The notes under the pieces are model-generated. The model saw nothing but the letters and a program-made list of their open reading frames with translations, made no database searches and had not been told where the DNA came from. Both the position numbers and the translations under genes were made by a program. 64,000 nucleotides of DNA, from NCBI GenBank assembly GCA_016711325.1, contig JADJTH010000001.1, forward strand, positions 372,001-436,000. Direction: 5' to 3'. The stretch comes from Nigerium sp. Lineage in GTDB: Bacteria; Actinomycetota; Actinomycetes; Propionibacteriales; Propionibacteriaceae. Below are positions 8,801 through 18,653 of the stretch, piece by piece (within the stretch, counting starts at the first letter, position 1; each line of letters begins with the position of its first letter).

Positions 8801-10505
8801 TTCTTGCAGGTGGGTGCGACAAGACCCCGCGTGACGTCTGCGGTGCGGGTTTCCAGGCCGGGAGCTGCCAGATTCAGCCTCGATCCGCCGGGGTGATGGG
8901 TGTGCCGTGATGGCGAATGCTCCTGCGACAAGGAAGAATAGGACTTGCGACAGTTCAATTCGACCCGTTGACAGGAGCACTCGTAGTGCGAGTCTGCCAC
9001 AGCCTTGACCCGGTTTTCGACGACCCGAACCTGATCGCCTTCGGTGGCCTGCCGGCGGTGATGACGCTGGCCGAACAGGCTGGCCTGCACGACCTGGTCG
9101 ACGATCATGTGAGGGTGCCGGGCACGGCCGGGGCGAACGCGTCGGTCAAGGTGACGGCGATCATCGCGGGCATGATCGCCGGCGCGGACTCGATCAGTGA
9201 CCTGGACGTGCTCCGCCACGGCGGGATGGGGCGGCTGTTCACCGGCCTGCGGGCATCAACCACGCTGGGCACCCACCTACGCGGCTACCGGTTCGGGCAC
9301 GTCAGGCAGTTGGACGCGGTCGCTTCCCGCCTGCTGGCCAACCTGGCCAGGGTGTCGCCGATCCTCGCCGGCGCCGACCAACTCGTCTACGTCGACGTGG
9401 ACGACACGGTGCGGGAAACCCACGGCTACCGCAAACAGGGTGCCGCCTACGGATACTCGAAGGTGAAGGGGTTGAACGCCCAACTGGCGATCGTGTCGAC
9501 CCCGCTGGCTGCGCCGGTGATCGCCGCCACCAGGTTGCGGAAGGGCAACATCGACTCCGGACACGGTGCTGCCCGCCTGATCGGCGACACTCTGGCAACC
9601 CTGCGGCGGGCGGTACCCACCACTCCTGGCTTGGTGGTGGTCCGAGCCGACAGCGCCTACTTCCGCCACGATGTGGTCGCCGCCGCGACCGCAGGTGGGG
9701 CCCGGTTCTCGGTCACCGCCCGGATGAACAAGGCCGTAGTCCGGGCGATCGCCGGCATCGACGATGCATCGTGGACCACGATCCGGTACCGCGACGCCAT
9801 CTACGACGAGGTTGAGCAACGGTGGATATCGGAGGCTGAGGTCGCCGAAGTACCGTTCACCGCGTTCACGTCCCACCCCAAGGCCCACCACGTCACCGCC
9901 CGGCTGATCGTCCGCCGCGTGAAACGCCTCAACCCGCACACCCCGAAGGCGCAGGGTGAACTGTTGCCCGGCTACCGGCACCACCCGCTCTTCACCAACA
10001 CGACCCTGGCGATGGTGGCGGCCGAAGCCGCGCACCGCGACCACGCCATCATCGAAGCGGTCATCGCCGACCTCAAGGACGGCCCGCTGGCGCACGCACC
10101 GTCGGGGAAGTTCACCGCGAACGCCGCCTGGCTCGCCCTCGCGTCGATCGCGTTCAACCTGACCCGGGCCGCCGCCCGCCTCGCGTCGGCCACCCTGGGC
10201 AAGGCCCGCACCGCGACCGTGCGCCGGACCCTGATCCAGGTCGCCGGCCGGATCGCGAACCAGGCCCGACGCTGGCGACTCCACCTCCCCACCCGCTGGC
10301 CCTGGCACGACGAACTCGAAACGCTCTACACCGCCGCCCTCGGCCCACCCGCCCTCGCCGCGAGTTGACCAACCGCCCCCACGGGCACGACCAGGAACCA
10401 GCAGTGGAAGAGCCGGGCACACCGGCGGACACTCCACACCCACACCCGACAGAGCTGCACGACCGCCACCCGATATGTCGAAACGGTCACCTACGAATCA
10501 GCGTC
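8756..10505 (+). mobile_element. IS1380-family insertion sequence (ends approximate)
   Basis: The element is defined by its transposase at 8986-10368 and by disrupted neighbours: the dynamin-like frame ends just before 8760 and the CrtU-like frame runs in from the right near 10491-10530. I could not find a convincing terminal inverted repeat by eye, so both boundaries may be off by some tens of bases. The 130 bases after the transposase contain no other gene. Confidence 0.6.
8986..10368 (+). CDS. IS1380-family transposase
   Basis: This DDE transposase of about 460 residues catalyses cut-and-paste movement. GTG 8986 has AGGAG nine bases upstream and gives the usual start RVCHSLDPVFDDPNL; the frame is also open 69 bases earlier. 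Acidic candidates occur in VYVDVDDTVRETHGYRKQG and VVVRADSAYF, and in IIEAVIADLKDGPLAHAPSG. The gene is intact, unlike the IS3-type orfB next door. It sits immediately downstream of the carotenoid operon, pointing toward it. Confidence 0.9.
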   Translation: MRVCHSLDPVFDDPNLIAFGGLPAVMTLAEQAGLHDLVDDHVRVPGTAGANASVKVTAIIAGMIAGADSISDLDVLRHGGMGRLFTGLRASTTLGTHLRGYRFGHVRQLDAVASRLLANLARVSPILAGADQLVYVDVDDTVRETHGYRKQGAAYGYSKVKGLNAQLAIVSTPLAAPVIAATRLRKGNIDSGHGAARLIGDTLATLRRAVPTTPGLVVVRADSAYFRHDVVAAATAGGARFSVTARMNKAVVRAIAGIDDASWTTIRYRDAIYDEVEQRWISEAEVAEVPFTAFTSHPKAHHVTARLIVRRVKRLNPHTPKAQGELLPGYRHHPLFTNTTLAMVAAEAAHRDHAIIEAVIADLKDGPLAHAPSGKFTANAAWLALASIAFNLTRAAARLASATLGKARTATVRRTLIQVAGRIANQARRWRLHLPTRWPWHDELETLYTAALGPPALAAS

Positions 10506-12126
10506 GGCGGATCTAGGCTCAATGATCATGGGCCACCCTTCGCTGGTGCCCGGCGGTCCGAGAGTCGGATGTGCACCGCAAGACGCTATCAGCGCATCGG
10601 GGTACCAGGCATCGGCCGGTGGAAGGATTTCCGCGGGATCGACATTCGGGCCAGGAGGCCGCTCGTCGGGGGGCGACCAGAGGGTGTGGCCGCGGCGTCC
10701 CCAGCCGGTGAGCAGCTGGTTGGCGGCCTGCCAGCCCGTGGTGGCGGCGCGCTCCATCAGGGCGACCGGGAGGTCGCAACGCACCAGGTCCCCGGCCAGC
10801 ACCACCCTGGGGTCGGAGGTCGCCACCGTCGGGCGGTCCGCCCACGGGCTGGTGTCCACCAGCGGGCAGTCGGACTCCATCAGCCACTCCTCGGCGAGGA
10901 CCGGTGCCCCGGCCAGCGACGGGACGACCCGTTCCGCCTCGATCCACAACCGGGTGCGTGTCCCCGGACCGGGATCGGTCAGGGCGTAGCCGTGCACCTC
11001 GACCACTGAGCCACGGTGCCGGTCGGCCCATCGGGCAGCGCCGGACTCGAAGGCGTCGAGCCGCGAGATGTTGTCCAGCGGGCCGTAGCCGCTGGTGCCC
11101 AGAAAGGCCGGCAGGCGGGGTTGGGGCGGGCCAGCCAGCGGCGTCCGACGGCGAACCCCGGCGCCACCCTCAGCCGGGCGATCCGTTCCCGCCAGCCGGG
11201 GTCGCCCAGCCTGTCCGAACTCGCCACCACCTGTTGCAGCGCCGTGGTGTCGAGCGCGAGCACGACGCCGTCGGCCCGCTCCTCACCCGCGGTGTGGACG
11301 ACCCGGACGCCGTCGCCGTCGGACTGGACTGCCCCCACCCGCACCCCGGTGCGGACGTCGGCGCCGAGCCCTTCCAGATACCGTCCCAGCGGTGCCCACA
11401 ACGCGGTGTCGTAGTCGTCGTCCGGGACGTCGAACAGCAGGCCTTCCGCACCGCCGAGGAAGTAGGTGTGGAACATCGCCAGCAGCTCTCCCCGGAGAAC
11501 TCCCTCGGGTCGGCGAAGAAGCTGCGGGCGAACACCTCCAGAGCGAGGTGACGGGCCTGCGCCGGGAACCGGAGCCGGTCGAGCACCTCCGCGGCACTGA
11601 CCCCGTCCAGCTCGGAGTAGGTTCCCGGGAAGTCGACCCGCAGCAGGTCGAGCGCCGCCCTCGCGTCCACCCGGGCGAGGTCGCTGATCCGGAAGGTGGG
11701 GCTGGTGGCGACGAAGCCGAGGATGCTCCACGGCGGGGTCCGCGGAATCCGGGCGAAGGAGTCGGTCGGGCCGCCGGCCAGCTTGAGCGGGTAATCGGCG
11801 ACCCCGACCAGTCGCTCCAGCGCCGGGTCGGTGCGGCGCAGCAGCGCCCTCAGGTTGTAGTACTGCCGGAAGAAGGCGTGGAAGCCGCGGCTCATCGTGC
11901 GCTCGCCGTCCCCGGCCGGCCAGGCCCTGACCCGGCCGCCCAGCTGGGGTTGTGCCTCCAGCAGGGTGACCGCCACACCGCGTTCAGCCAGCCCGGTGGC
12001 AGCCGCGAGCCCCGCGATGCCGCCACCGACCACCACTACCCGGGGACGCCCCTGGCCCGGTACCACGGGGGCCGGCGGATCGACCCGGACTGCCCGGGCG
12101 TCCCGGCCCGGTCGCCACGGCTTCAC
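10491..12126 (-). pseudogene. crtU: CrtU-like carotene desaturase/methyltransferase (FAD), two frameshifts
   Basis: CrtU desaturates and shifts methyl groups on beta-ionone rings to give aromatic carotenoids such as isorenieratene. The FAD-binding motif is VVVVGGGIAGLAAATGLAE. MSRGFHAFFRQYYNLRALLR is characteristic of CrtU-type proteins, as is FHTYFLGGAEGLLFDV. The frame changes near 11500 (GGGG run) and again near 11090-11110 (CCCC run). Two missing bases make the length a whole number of codons, about 545 residues. The start ATG 12126 overlaps the crtYd stop by 4 bp. The C-terminus runs close to or into the IS1380-type element, so its true end is unclear. Confidence 0.75.
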
Positions 12127-12443
12127 GACTCGGCCCTCAACTCGCGGCGGCCCAGGACCTCCCAGAGGATCACGCCGGCGGTGATCAGCGCGAACCCAAA
12201 GCCGAAATCCTCGATCGGGATGTCCCAGGGGAACCTGATCCGGGAGAACTGCTCGGGGTGGTAGCTGACGATCGGGTCGGACAGCTTGGTCAGCCAGCCG
12301 TCCACCACCACCTGGAAGGCGAACATGATCCCCAACGCGAGCCAGTACTGCGCCTTCCGGAAGATGCCGGTCCGCGCCCAGAGCAGCTCAGCCAGCACAA
12401 CGACCAGCATCGCCAGCAGCGTCCCCACGGTGTACTCAGGCAT
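12123..12443 (-). CDS. crtYd: lycopene cyclase subunit, CrtYd/CrtYf type
   Basis: This is the second half of the heterodimeric membrane lycopene cyclase of actinobacteria. ATG 12443 follows AGGAGGCAACGG. The 106-residue protein has three predicted membrane segments and the conserved PWDIPIEDFGFGFALI, whose acidic residues are typical of the active site. It overlaps crtYc upstream and crtU downstream, indicating translational coupling. CrtYc/d pairs make beta rings and CrtYe/f pairs make epsilon rings. The CrtU-like neighbour favours beta, but sequence alone does not settle this. Confidence 0.85.
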   Translation of the reverse strand: MPEYTVGTLLAMLVVVLAELLWARTGIFRKAQYWLALGIMFAFQVVVDGWLTKLSDPIVSYHPEQFSRIRFPWDIPIEDFGFGFALITAGVILWEVLGRRELRAES

Positions 12444-12807
12444 CCGTTGCCTCCTGCGATTGGAACAGGTCTCGCCGGTCGAGCTTGTCGAGACCACGGG
12501 CTCGCAGCACCGTGCCGACCGCCTCGTAGGTGAGCAGTCCGCAGATCGGGATGACGAGGAAGAACACGACCTCCTCCAGCGGGATGCCGCCGGGGAACAC
12601 GATCCCGGTGGTGTGCTCGGGAGAGAACGTCCAGTGGTCGCGCTGGATCGCGAACAGGTCCCAGGCGATGAAGAGCAGCGCCACCGGCACCACGGCCAGC
12701 ACCATCCGGCGTGGCCGGCGATAGACCCGGGCGGAGAGCCAGAACTCCAGCGGCAGGGTGATCAGCAGGCAGCCTGCCATCAGGGCGAGGTACTGGAACC
12801 TGTCCAC
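12436..12807 (-). CDS. crtYc: lycopene cyclase subunit, CrtYc/CrtYe type
   Basis: This is the first half of the split lycopene cyclase, about 123 residues with three membrane segments. GTG 12807 follows GGAGG at five bases and gives DRFQYLALMAGCLLITLPLE. The conserved segment FPGGIPLEEVVFFLVIPICG carries the acidic PLEE motif. The last 20 or so residues (RARGLDKLDRRDLFQSQ) are encoded by a palindromic repeat at 12468-12495, apparently inserted near the 3' end without breaking the frame. Confidence 0.85.
   Translation of the reverse strand: MDRFQYLALMAGCLLITLPLEFWLSARVYRRPRRMVLAVVPVALLFIAWDLFAIQRDHWTFSPEHTTGIVFPGGIPLEEVVFFLVIPICGLLTYEAVGTVLRARGLDKLDRRDLFQSQEATDA
12468..12495. repeat. palindromic repeat within crtYc
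   Basis: The arms GGTCTCG and CGAGACC flank a core with GTCGAGCTTGTCG. Sequences of the type GACAAGCTCGACC are dispersed intergenic repeats in many actinobacterial genomes (recalled, not searched). Here the repeat is part of the coding sequence. A related copy appears at 19176-19197 in the photolyase gene. Confidence 0.5.
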
Positions 12808-12808
12808 C

Positions 12809-13703
12809 TCAGCCTCCGGCCGCAACCGGGACGGCGCTGCCGGGGCGGCGCACCAGTGCGGCCACCGCGGTCGCAGCCTTCGACAGGGGTGGGGACGCGC
12901 GCCCGTCCACTGAACACGTCGTAGTCGCGCGCCTCGATCCGTCCGAGGATCGCCGAGTAGAGCCGGTGCGCGGTGGCGACGCACCGCGCCGAGGCCGGCG
13001 GCAGCAGCGTGATCCCGGGCTCCGCCTGCCGGTACAGCTCGCGGGCGCGTTCGATCTCGAAGCGCATCGCCGCCCGCCACGGCTCGTCCACCACCCGGCG
13101 GGCGGGGTCGGCCCCGAACCGGCGCAGGTCGGCCTGCGGCAGGTAGACCCGGCCGCGGTCCAGGTCCTCACCGACATCGCGCAGGAAGTTGGTGAGCTGG
13201 AACGCCAGCCCGAGCGCCCGTGCCGGGCCGAGAGCGGCCGGCGAGGTGGGTTGCAGAACCGGCAGCATCATCTCTCCGATCACCGCCGCGGAGCCCTCCA
13301 TGTAGCCGCAGAGGTCGTCGAAGGTCTCGTAGCTCGTCACGTCGAGGTCCATCGCCATGGCGTCGAAGAACCGGTCGAAGCACTCGGGGTCGATCGCGCA
13401 GGCCTCGACGGTGTGCGCGACCGCGGCCAGCACGTCGTCGCCGGGCATCGGACTGCCGGCCAGGGCAACCTCGAACCGGGCCCGGAAGCCCGCCAGCGCC
13501 GCGCGGGTCGTGCTGGTGTCATCGGTGGTCGCGCCGGGAGCGTCGACGATGTCGTCCGCGAGCCGGCACAACGCGTAGACCGCATGGACGTGGCGCCGCT
13601 GCGGCTTCGGCAACAGCAGCGCACCCCAGTAGTAGGTCGTCCCGTAGGCACGGGTGAGCCGGGTGCATTCGGCGTAGCCACGACCCAGAACCTCGTCTTT
13701 CAT
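12809..13703 (-). pseudogene. crtB: phytoene synthase, frameshifted near the C-terminus
   Basis: CrtB joins two geranylgeranyl diphosphates into phytoene. ATG 13703 overlaps the crtI stop by 4 bp. The first Asp-rich motif is LADDIVDAP and the second is NFLRDVGEDLDRGRVYLP. All catalytic motifs are in one frame. Only the last 35 or so residues need a frame change near 12885-12900, after which the frame ends with a TGA two bases before the crtYc GTG, the spacing expected in this operon. Without the change a longer, unrelated tail runs to 12780. The enzyme could be active either way. Confidence 0.85.
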
Positions 13704-15171
13704 CGCGTGCCTCCGAGGTAGTCGCGGACGCGGCGTGCCGCCAGTTCGCCGCTGATCAGCACCATCGGGATGCCGACTCCGGGAGTCGTCCCCGTCCCGG
13801 CGAAGAAGACGCCGGGACGGCGTCGCTCCAGGTTGGGCGGACGGAACGGGCCGGTCTGGCTGAAGCTGTGGGCGAGGCTGAACGGCGTCCCGGCAGCCAT
13901 TCCCTGGGCGGCCCAGTCGGCCGGGGTGACCAGCGACTCGGTGACGATGTCGGTCGGGTAGCCGCCGGCCTGCAGAAAGCCCAGCAGCCGCTCCCGCAGC
14001 CTCGGGCCCTCGACCGCCCAGTCCAGGTCGGCGGTCAGGTTGGGCACCGGTTCCAGCACGTACAGCACGCTGTGCCCGGCCGGCGCCATCCCAGGCGCGT
14101 CGAGAGTCGGAATGGTGACCAGCCGGGACGGGTCGCTCATCAGTTCCTTGCGCTTGATCAGCTGCCCGAAGGCCTCTCCCCAGGCGTCGGCGAAGTGGAT
14201 GTTGTGGTGCGAGACGTGCCCGGGGACCGTGCCGCGCACCCCCAGGTGCCACACCACCGCCGAGGGCGAGTAGCTCCCCGTCCGCACCGCCCGGGGTGGC
14301 CGCAGGTCGGGCAGCAAGGTGCGGTAGGCCGCGGGCAGGTCGGCGGTCAGCACCACCGCGTCCGCGACCAGCTTCTGCCCACCGGCCTGGACGCCGGCCA
14401 CCCGGCCCCGCGCGTCTGTGAGGATCCGCTCGGCCGGGGTGCGGTAGTGCAGCCGGGCGCCGGCGGCTTCGAGCGCGCCGGCCATGGTGGTGGGCACGGC
14501 GTGCATCCCGTCGGCCGGGAACCAGACCCCGCTGACCGAATCCATGTAGGTGATCACCGCGTACAGTGCCAGCGCGTCCTCGGGGGCGAGTCCGGCGTAC
14601 ATCGCCTGGAAGGTGAACAGCCGGACCAGCCGGTCGTCGTCGAACCTGCGCCGAATCGCCGGTCCGAGACGACCGAAGCCGCCCAGCCGCACCAGCGCGC
14701 GGCCGCGCGGGGCCGGGTCAGCAGGTCGAGCGGGCTGTCGAAGTTGCGCTCGATGAAGTTCGGCAGTTCGACGTCGTAGAGCTCCTCCAGCCAGCCGACG
14801 AAATTCTCGAACGCGGCCGCGTCCTTCGGCGAGACCTGTTCGGCGAGCTCGCGGGTCATCGCCGCCACCGAGGCCCGGACGTCGATCCGGGAGCCGTCGG
14901 CGAAGAAGGCTCGGTAGCCGGGGTCCAGCCGACGCAGTCTCAGCGGATCGAGGCTGCCCCCGATCCGGTGGAGCGGACGTTCCAGCAGGCCGGGCATGGT
15001 CAGCACGGTCGGCCCGGTGTCGAAGGTGAACCCTTCGGACCGGAAGACACCGTTGCGGCCGCCGGGGGTGGCGTCCCGCTCGAGCACCGTGACGTCGTGG
15101 CCGTCGGCAACCAGGTGGCACGCTGCGCTCAGCCCGGACAAGCCGGCGCCGACCACCACCACCCGGCTCAT
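13700..15171 (-). pseudogene. crtI: phytoene desaturase, one frameshift
   Basis: CrtI is the FAD-dependent desaturase that converts phytoene to lycopene. ATG 15171 overlaps the crtE stop by 4 bp and gives SRVVVVGAGLSGLSAACHL, the dinucleotide-binding motif. FAFTFDTGPT-type sequence (GFTFDTGPTVLTMPG) follows. The C-terminal signature FFAGTGTTPGVGIPMVLISG lies in another frame that starts near 14705-14715. The length is one base short of 491 codons, so a single deletion in a C/G-rich run explains it. Confidence 0.85.
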
Positions 15172-16313
15172 GAGTCCCGCCAGGCCAGCTGCCCGACCAG
15201 CCGGCGGAGCCCCTCGCCGGCACGCCGGTCGACCAGCGGTGACGACAGCGCGCGTTCGGCGGCCAGCACCGAGGTGGTGATCAGCTGCTCGACCTCGCGG
15301 ATCACGCCGGAGTGCTCCAGTTCGGTGCAGAGCCGGGCGACCTCCCCGGCAGTGACCGCGTCCCGTCCGATCCGGCGCAGTTCCAGCCGCCAGGTCGGCC
15401 CGAACCGCTGCTCGGCAAGCGCGAGCAGGACGGTGGGCTTGCCCGCGAGCAGATCGTCGCCGACCGGTTTGCCGGTGCGGGCCGGGTCGCCGATCACCCC
15501 GAGAATGTCGTCGCGCAGCGCGAAGGCCTGTCCGGCGTGATGCCCGTACTCGTGCAGCACGGCGAGCAGATCCGGGCCGGCACCGGCGGCCAGCGCGCCG
15601 AGTTGCAGCGGACGCCACACCGTGTAGGCACCGGACTTGGCCCTGGCCACCTCCTGGGCGTGCTGCAGATCGCGGCGGCCGTTGGCGGCCCCGACCAGGT
15701 CGCGACCCTGGCCCATCATCAGTTCGATCGCCATCGTGCGCCAGGCCGCCCGCAACGGCTCCGGCAGGCCGCCGACCAGCAGGTCGGCCTCGCTGTGCAG
15801 CAGGTCGCCGACCAGGATGGCGATGTTCTCGGCGTAGCGTTGCGGATCGCCGAGCCCGCCGAGTTCGCGGTGCTCGGCGCGCGCCACCGCGTGCACCGAC
15901 GGGTTGCCCCGGCGGGTGTCGGAGGCGTCCATCACGTCGTCATGGACCAGCGCGAAGCAGTGCAGCAGTTCCAGCGCGGCGCCGATCCGGATCAGGTCGT
16001 CGTGCCCGCGGCCGTGGTCCAGGCCGCCGGCGGCGACCCAGCCCCAGTGCGCCATCCGGGGACGCAGCAGCTTGCCGGTGGTGGCTGCGAAGCCGCGCAC
16101 CAGGGAGAGGATCGAGTCGGTGTGCAGCACTCCCGGCCGGGGGACGACAGCGCTCGCCAACACCTCCCACTGCCGGCTGAGTTCGTCCAAGGTGGCCTCG
16201 ACCAGCGGCAGGACCGCGTTCACCGTGTGGCGCTCGGCCACCTCCGGCTGGGATGCCGGTACGAGCTCCAGCGGACTGGTGGTCATCGCCTGGTGGGGCG
16301 GGGATGCGGTCAC
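15168..16313 (-). CDS. crtE: geranylgeranyl diphosphate synthase (polyprenyl synthetase)
   Basis: This enzyme builds the C20 precursor of carotenoids from IPP and DMAPP. The first Asp-rich motif is HDDVMDASDTRRG and the second is RDDILGVIGD. GTG 16313 overlaps the idi stop (GTGA), consistent with the other junctions of this operon; ATG 16286 is an alternative. At about 381 residues it is normal length for actinobacterial CrtE/IdsA proteins. The reading frame is intact. Confidence 0.9.
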   Translation of the reverse strand: MTASPPHQAMTTSPLELVPASQPEVAERHTVNAVLPLVEATLDELSRQWEVLASAVVPRPGVLHTDSILSLVRGFAATTGKLLRPRMAHWGWVAAGGLDHGRGHDDLIRIGAALELLHCFALVHDDVMDASDTRRGNPSVHAVARAEHRELGGLGDPQRYAENIAILVGDLLHSEADLLVGGLPEPLRAAWRTMAIELMMGQGRDLVGAANGRRDLQHAQEVARAKSGAYTVWRPLQLGALAAGAGPDLLAVLHEYGHHAGQAFALRDDILGVIGDPARTGKPVGDDLLAGKPTVLLALAEQRFGPTWRLELRRIGRDAVTAGEVARLCTELEHSGVIREVEQLITTSVLAAERALSSPLVDRRAGEGLRRLVGQLAWRDS

Positions 16314-16852
16314 GCGGCTCCCTCCTCGGCTGCCAGGACGGAGGCCAGCAGCGGCACCTGCAGCACCGCCCACGGGCTGAGCAGCTGCGGGGCTTCGGCG
16401 ACGGTCCGGACCAGGGTCGGCCACGCCACCCATGCTACGTCCATCACCTCGGTGGGATCGGGTGCCAGCCCGGCCGGGTCCACTCGGCCCACCCAGACCG
16501 GGCAGAGCTCGTTCTCCACCGTCCCGCCGGCGTCCACCGCGCGGTAGCTGAACGACGCCAGCGCGAGCCGAAGGTCGGTCGGGACCTGACCGAGTTCGTC
16601 GCCGACCCGCCGGACCACCGCGTCGCGCGGCGACTCGCCGGGGCGCGGATGCCCGCAGCAGCTGTTGGTCCACACCCCGGGCCAGGTCGCCTTGCCGAGC
16701 GCCCGCCGGGTGAGCAGCACCCGACCCGCTGTGTCGAACAGATAGCTGGAGAACGCCAGGTGGTACGGGGTGTCGCCGGTGTGGACGCTGACTCGATCCG
16801 CCGCCCCGCTGGGCCGGCCGGCGTCGTCGAGCAGCACCACCTGGTCAGCCAC
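16310..16852 (-). CDS. idi: isopentenyl-diphosphate delta-isomerase, type I
   Basis: Idi interconverts IPP and DMAPP, the starter for CrtE. The active-site cysteine lies in NSCCGHPRPGES and the catalytic Glu region is VENELCPVWVG, both typical of type I Nudix-fold isomerases. I chose GTG 16852, which overlaps the upstream stop by 8 bp and gives ADQVVLLDDAG. The frame is open to an ATG at 16918. The product is 180 residues. Confidence 0.9.
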   Translation of the reverse strand: MADQVVLLDDAGRPSGAADRVSVHTGDTPYHLAFSSYLFDTAGRVLLTRRALGKATWPGVWTNSCCGHPRPGESPRDAVVRRVGDELGQVPTDLRLALASFSYRAVDAGGTVENELCPVWVGRVDPAGLAPDPTEVMDVAWVAWPTLVRTVAEAPQLLSPWAVLQVPLLASVLAAEEGAA

Positions 16853-17660
16853 GGCCCGCACTCGTGGTCGCCAAGGGCGCGATATCCGCCGGGCGGGCGG
16901 TGCGACGGCTCCTCGCATAGGCGGTCGCGGCCAGGATCGCGATTCCGGCGGCGATCGCCGCCACGGCGGTCGCGGTGGAGTACAGCGGGCCGCCCAGGCG
17001 TCCCGCGGCGATCCAGCCGACCGCCCAGGTCATGGCAGCCGCGATCGCCCAGCGTCCGTCCAGCCGGAACGCGTAGACCGCACCCAGCAACGCCGCCACC
17101 GCCAGGACGAGGACCGCGAGCGCTTCGGACCAGATTCCGCCGGGGTCGACCCCGGCGTCGACCAGCACCGCGGTGATGTTCGCCACAGTTGCGACACTCA
17201 CCCAGCCGAGGTAGACACCGAAGGTTCCGTCCACCACCACCGCCTCGACCCGGGAGGCGGGCGGGCTCTGCCCGAGCCTCTGCACCAGCAGACCGAGAAC
17301 CACGGCGAGGGTGAGGATCACCACCACGCTCAGCCAGAGCAAGCCGACCTGGGTCACGCCGAGCCAGGCCGCGTTCAGCAGCATCGACAGCGCCGCCAAC
17401 CAGCTGATCCGCGCGGCCCGGGAGTTGCCGCGGGCCCACCACTGCCAGACCACATAGGCGATCAGGCCGAGGTAGATCAGCGACCAGATCGAGAACGCCG
17501 TGGTGGCAGGCGCCACCAAGGTCGCCTGGGAGGACAACGCGCCGCCGGAGGACTCCTCCACCCGGGTGCCCAGCAGGCCGAAGCCGGCCAGCGTCCCGAT
17601 CACCATCACCACAGCGGAGGCGGTGACCAGACTGGCTCGGAGGATCGGATTCGATGTCAA
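16845..17660 (-). CDS. tryptophan-rich TspO/MBR-like membrane protein
   Basis: This is the first gene of the carotenoid operon: 271 residues with about eight hydrophobic segments and many tryptophans (AFSIWSLIYLGLIAYVVWQWW, LNAAWLGVTQVGLLWLS, TFGVYLGWVSVATVAN). These match the TspO/MBR fold, although it is longer than the usual five-helix TspO and more like the extended actinobacterial tryptophan-rich sensory proteins. TTG 17660 follows AGGAGCAACC. A TspO-type gene also sits with carotenoid genes in phototrophic bacteria (crtK). Ligand and function are unknown. Confidence 0.7.
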   Translation of the reverse strand: MTSNPILRASLVTASAVVMVIGTLAGFGLLGTRVEESSGGALSSQATLVAPATTAFSIWSLIYLGLIAYVVWQWWARGNSRAARISWLAALSMLLNAAWLGVTQVGLLWLSVVVILTLAVVLGLLVQRLGQSPPASRVEAVVVDGTFGVYLGWVSVATVANITAVLVDAGVDPGGIWSEALAVLVLAVAALLGAVYAFRLDGRWAIAAAMTWAVGWIAAGRLGGPLYSTATAVAAIAAGIAILAATAYARSRRTARPADIAPLATTSAGRG

Positions 17661-17804
17661 AGGTTGCTCCTGTCTAGATACTTGAACTCTGGACAACAAG
17701 AGTGCCCTACCGCGCAACCTTAGACAAGCTGGATGCGCAACATTGCACATTCTTTGCTCACACTGTCGCTCTTGCGCGTCCCGAGCCATAGACTCTGCGG
17801 CGAG
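17661..17804. promoter_or_regulatory. divergent promoter region between carotenoid operon and litR
   Basis: These 144 bases are clearly richer in A and T than the flanking genes and drive both the minus-strand biosynthetic operon and the plus-strand regulator. Partial dyads are visible, such as CTTG...CAAG within 17680-17702 and repeated GCAAC/TTGC words at 17714-17755. In Streptomyces and Thermus, LitR/CarH proteins repress their own divergent promoter in the dark. Which word is the operator cannot be decided by eye. Confidence 0.45.
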
Positions 17805-18653
17805 ATGGTCACGATCAGTCAGGCGGCACAACTCACCGGCGTCGCCGAACACACGCTGAGGGCCTGGGAGCGCCGCTACGGGGCCTTCCAGCCCTCCCGG
17901 ACGCGCGGCGGCTACCGGGTCTACGGCGACGACGCGCTGCACCGGATTCGCACCATGCGGGAACTGGTCGAGACCGGGCTCTCCCCCCGGCAGGCCTCGG
18001 ACGAGGTGCGTCGGATGGCGGCGTCCGGGACCGGGGAACCGGACGCTGCCGACGAACTCATCGAGTCGCTCACCCGGCTCGACGCCACCGTCGCCAAGCG
18101 GATCATCGACGAGCAATTCGCCCTACGCAGCTACGAGGCGGTGGTCGACGACTGGCTGATGCCCACCCTGGTCCGGGTCGGCTCGGCCTGGGCATCCGGG
18201 ACCATCTCCGAGGCCGGAGAGCACCTGGTCGCCAATGTCGTGATGCGTCGGCTGGCTGCGGCCTTCGACGCCGTCGGCCCGAACCCGCCAACCCCTGCCG
18301 GTGATCGTCGGCGCCCCTTCCGGCATCAGCCATGAACTCGGACTGATGTCCTTCGCCGTCGCCGTCCGAAGGGCGGAGTCGCCACGATCTACCTCGGCTC
18401 CGACATCCCGCCGGCGGCCTGGGCGGACGCGGTGACCACCACGTCGGCCGTGATGAGCATCACCGCCATCCCGCGGCGCGCCGACGCCCGGCGGGTGACC
18501 GCGCTCGCCGAGCGACTCCGCGCCGACCATCCCGGCGTTCCGCTTGCGGTCGGTGGGCAATTTCAGCGGCTTGCCCCACCGGGCTGTCGCCGACTGGGGC
18601 ACCGGATCGCCGACGCCGCCCGGGATGTCGCCCGCGATCTGGCCGAGCGATGA
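17805..18653 (+). pseudogene. litR: LitR/CarH-type MerR photoregulator with B12-binding domain, two frameshifts
   Basis: The N-terminal MerR helix-turn-helix is clear (MVTISQAAQLTGVAEHTLRAW, GGYRVYGDDALHRI). A helical region with VVDDWLMPTLVRVGSAWASG is typical of the cobalamin-binding helical cap. The Rossmann part (VIVGAPSGISHELGLMSFAV, then YLGSDIPPAAWADAV) continues in two further frames, with shifts near 18285 and 18375. One insertion and one deletion cancel out, leaving 283 codons. The last codon overlaps the photolyase ATG. LitR proteins use adenosylcobalamin to sense light and control carotenoid genes. An upstream ATG at 17733 is less likely. Confidence 0.75.

Noticed and set aside
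9277..10443. Minus-strand frame of 388 codons across the IS1380 transposase.
   Set aside because: It is an antisense shadow of an intact transposase with no start signal.
12443..12497. N-terminal extension of crtYd.
   Set aside because: The extra 18 residues overlap crtYc and the ribosome site AGGAGG points to ATG 12443.
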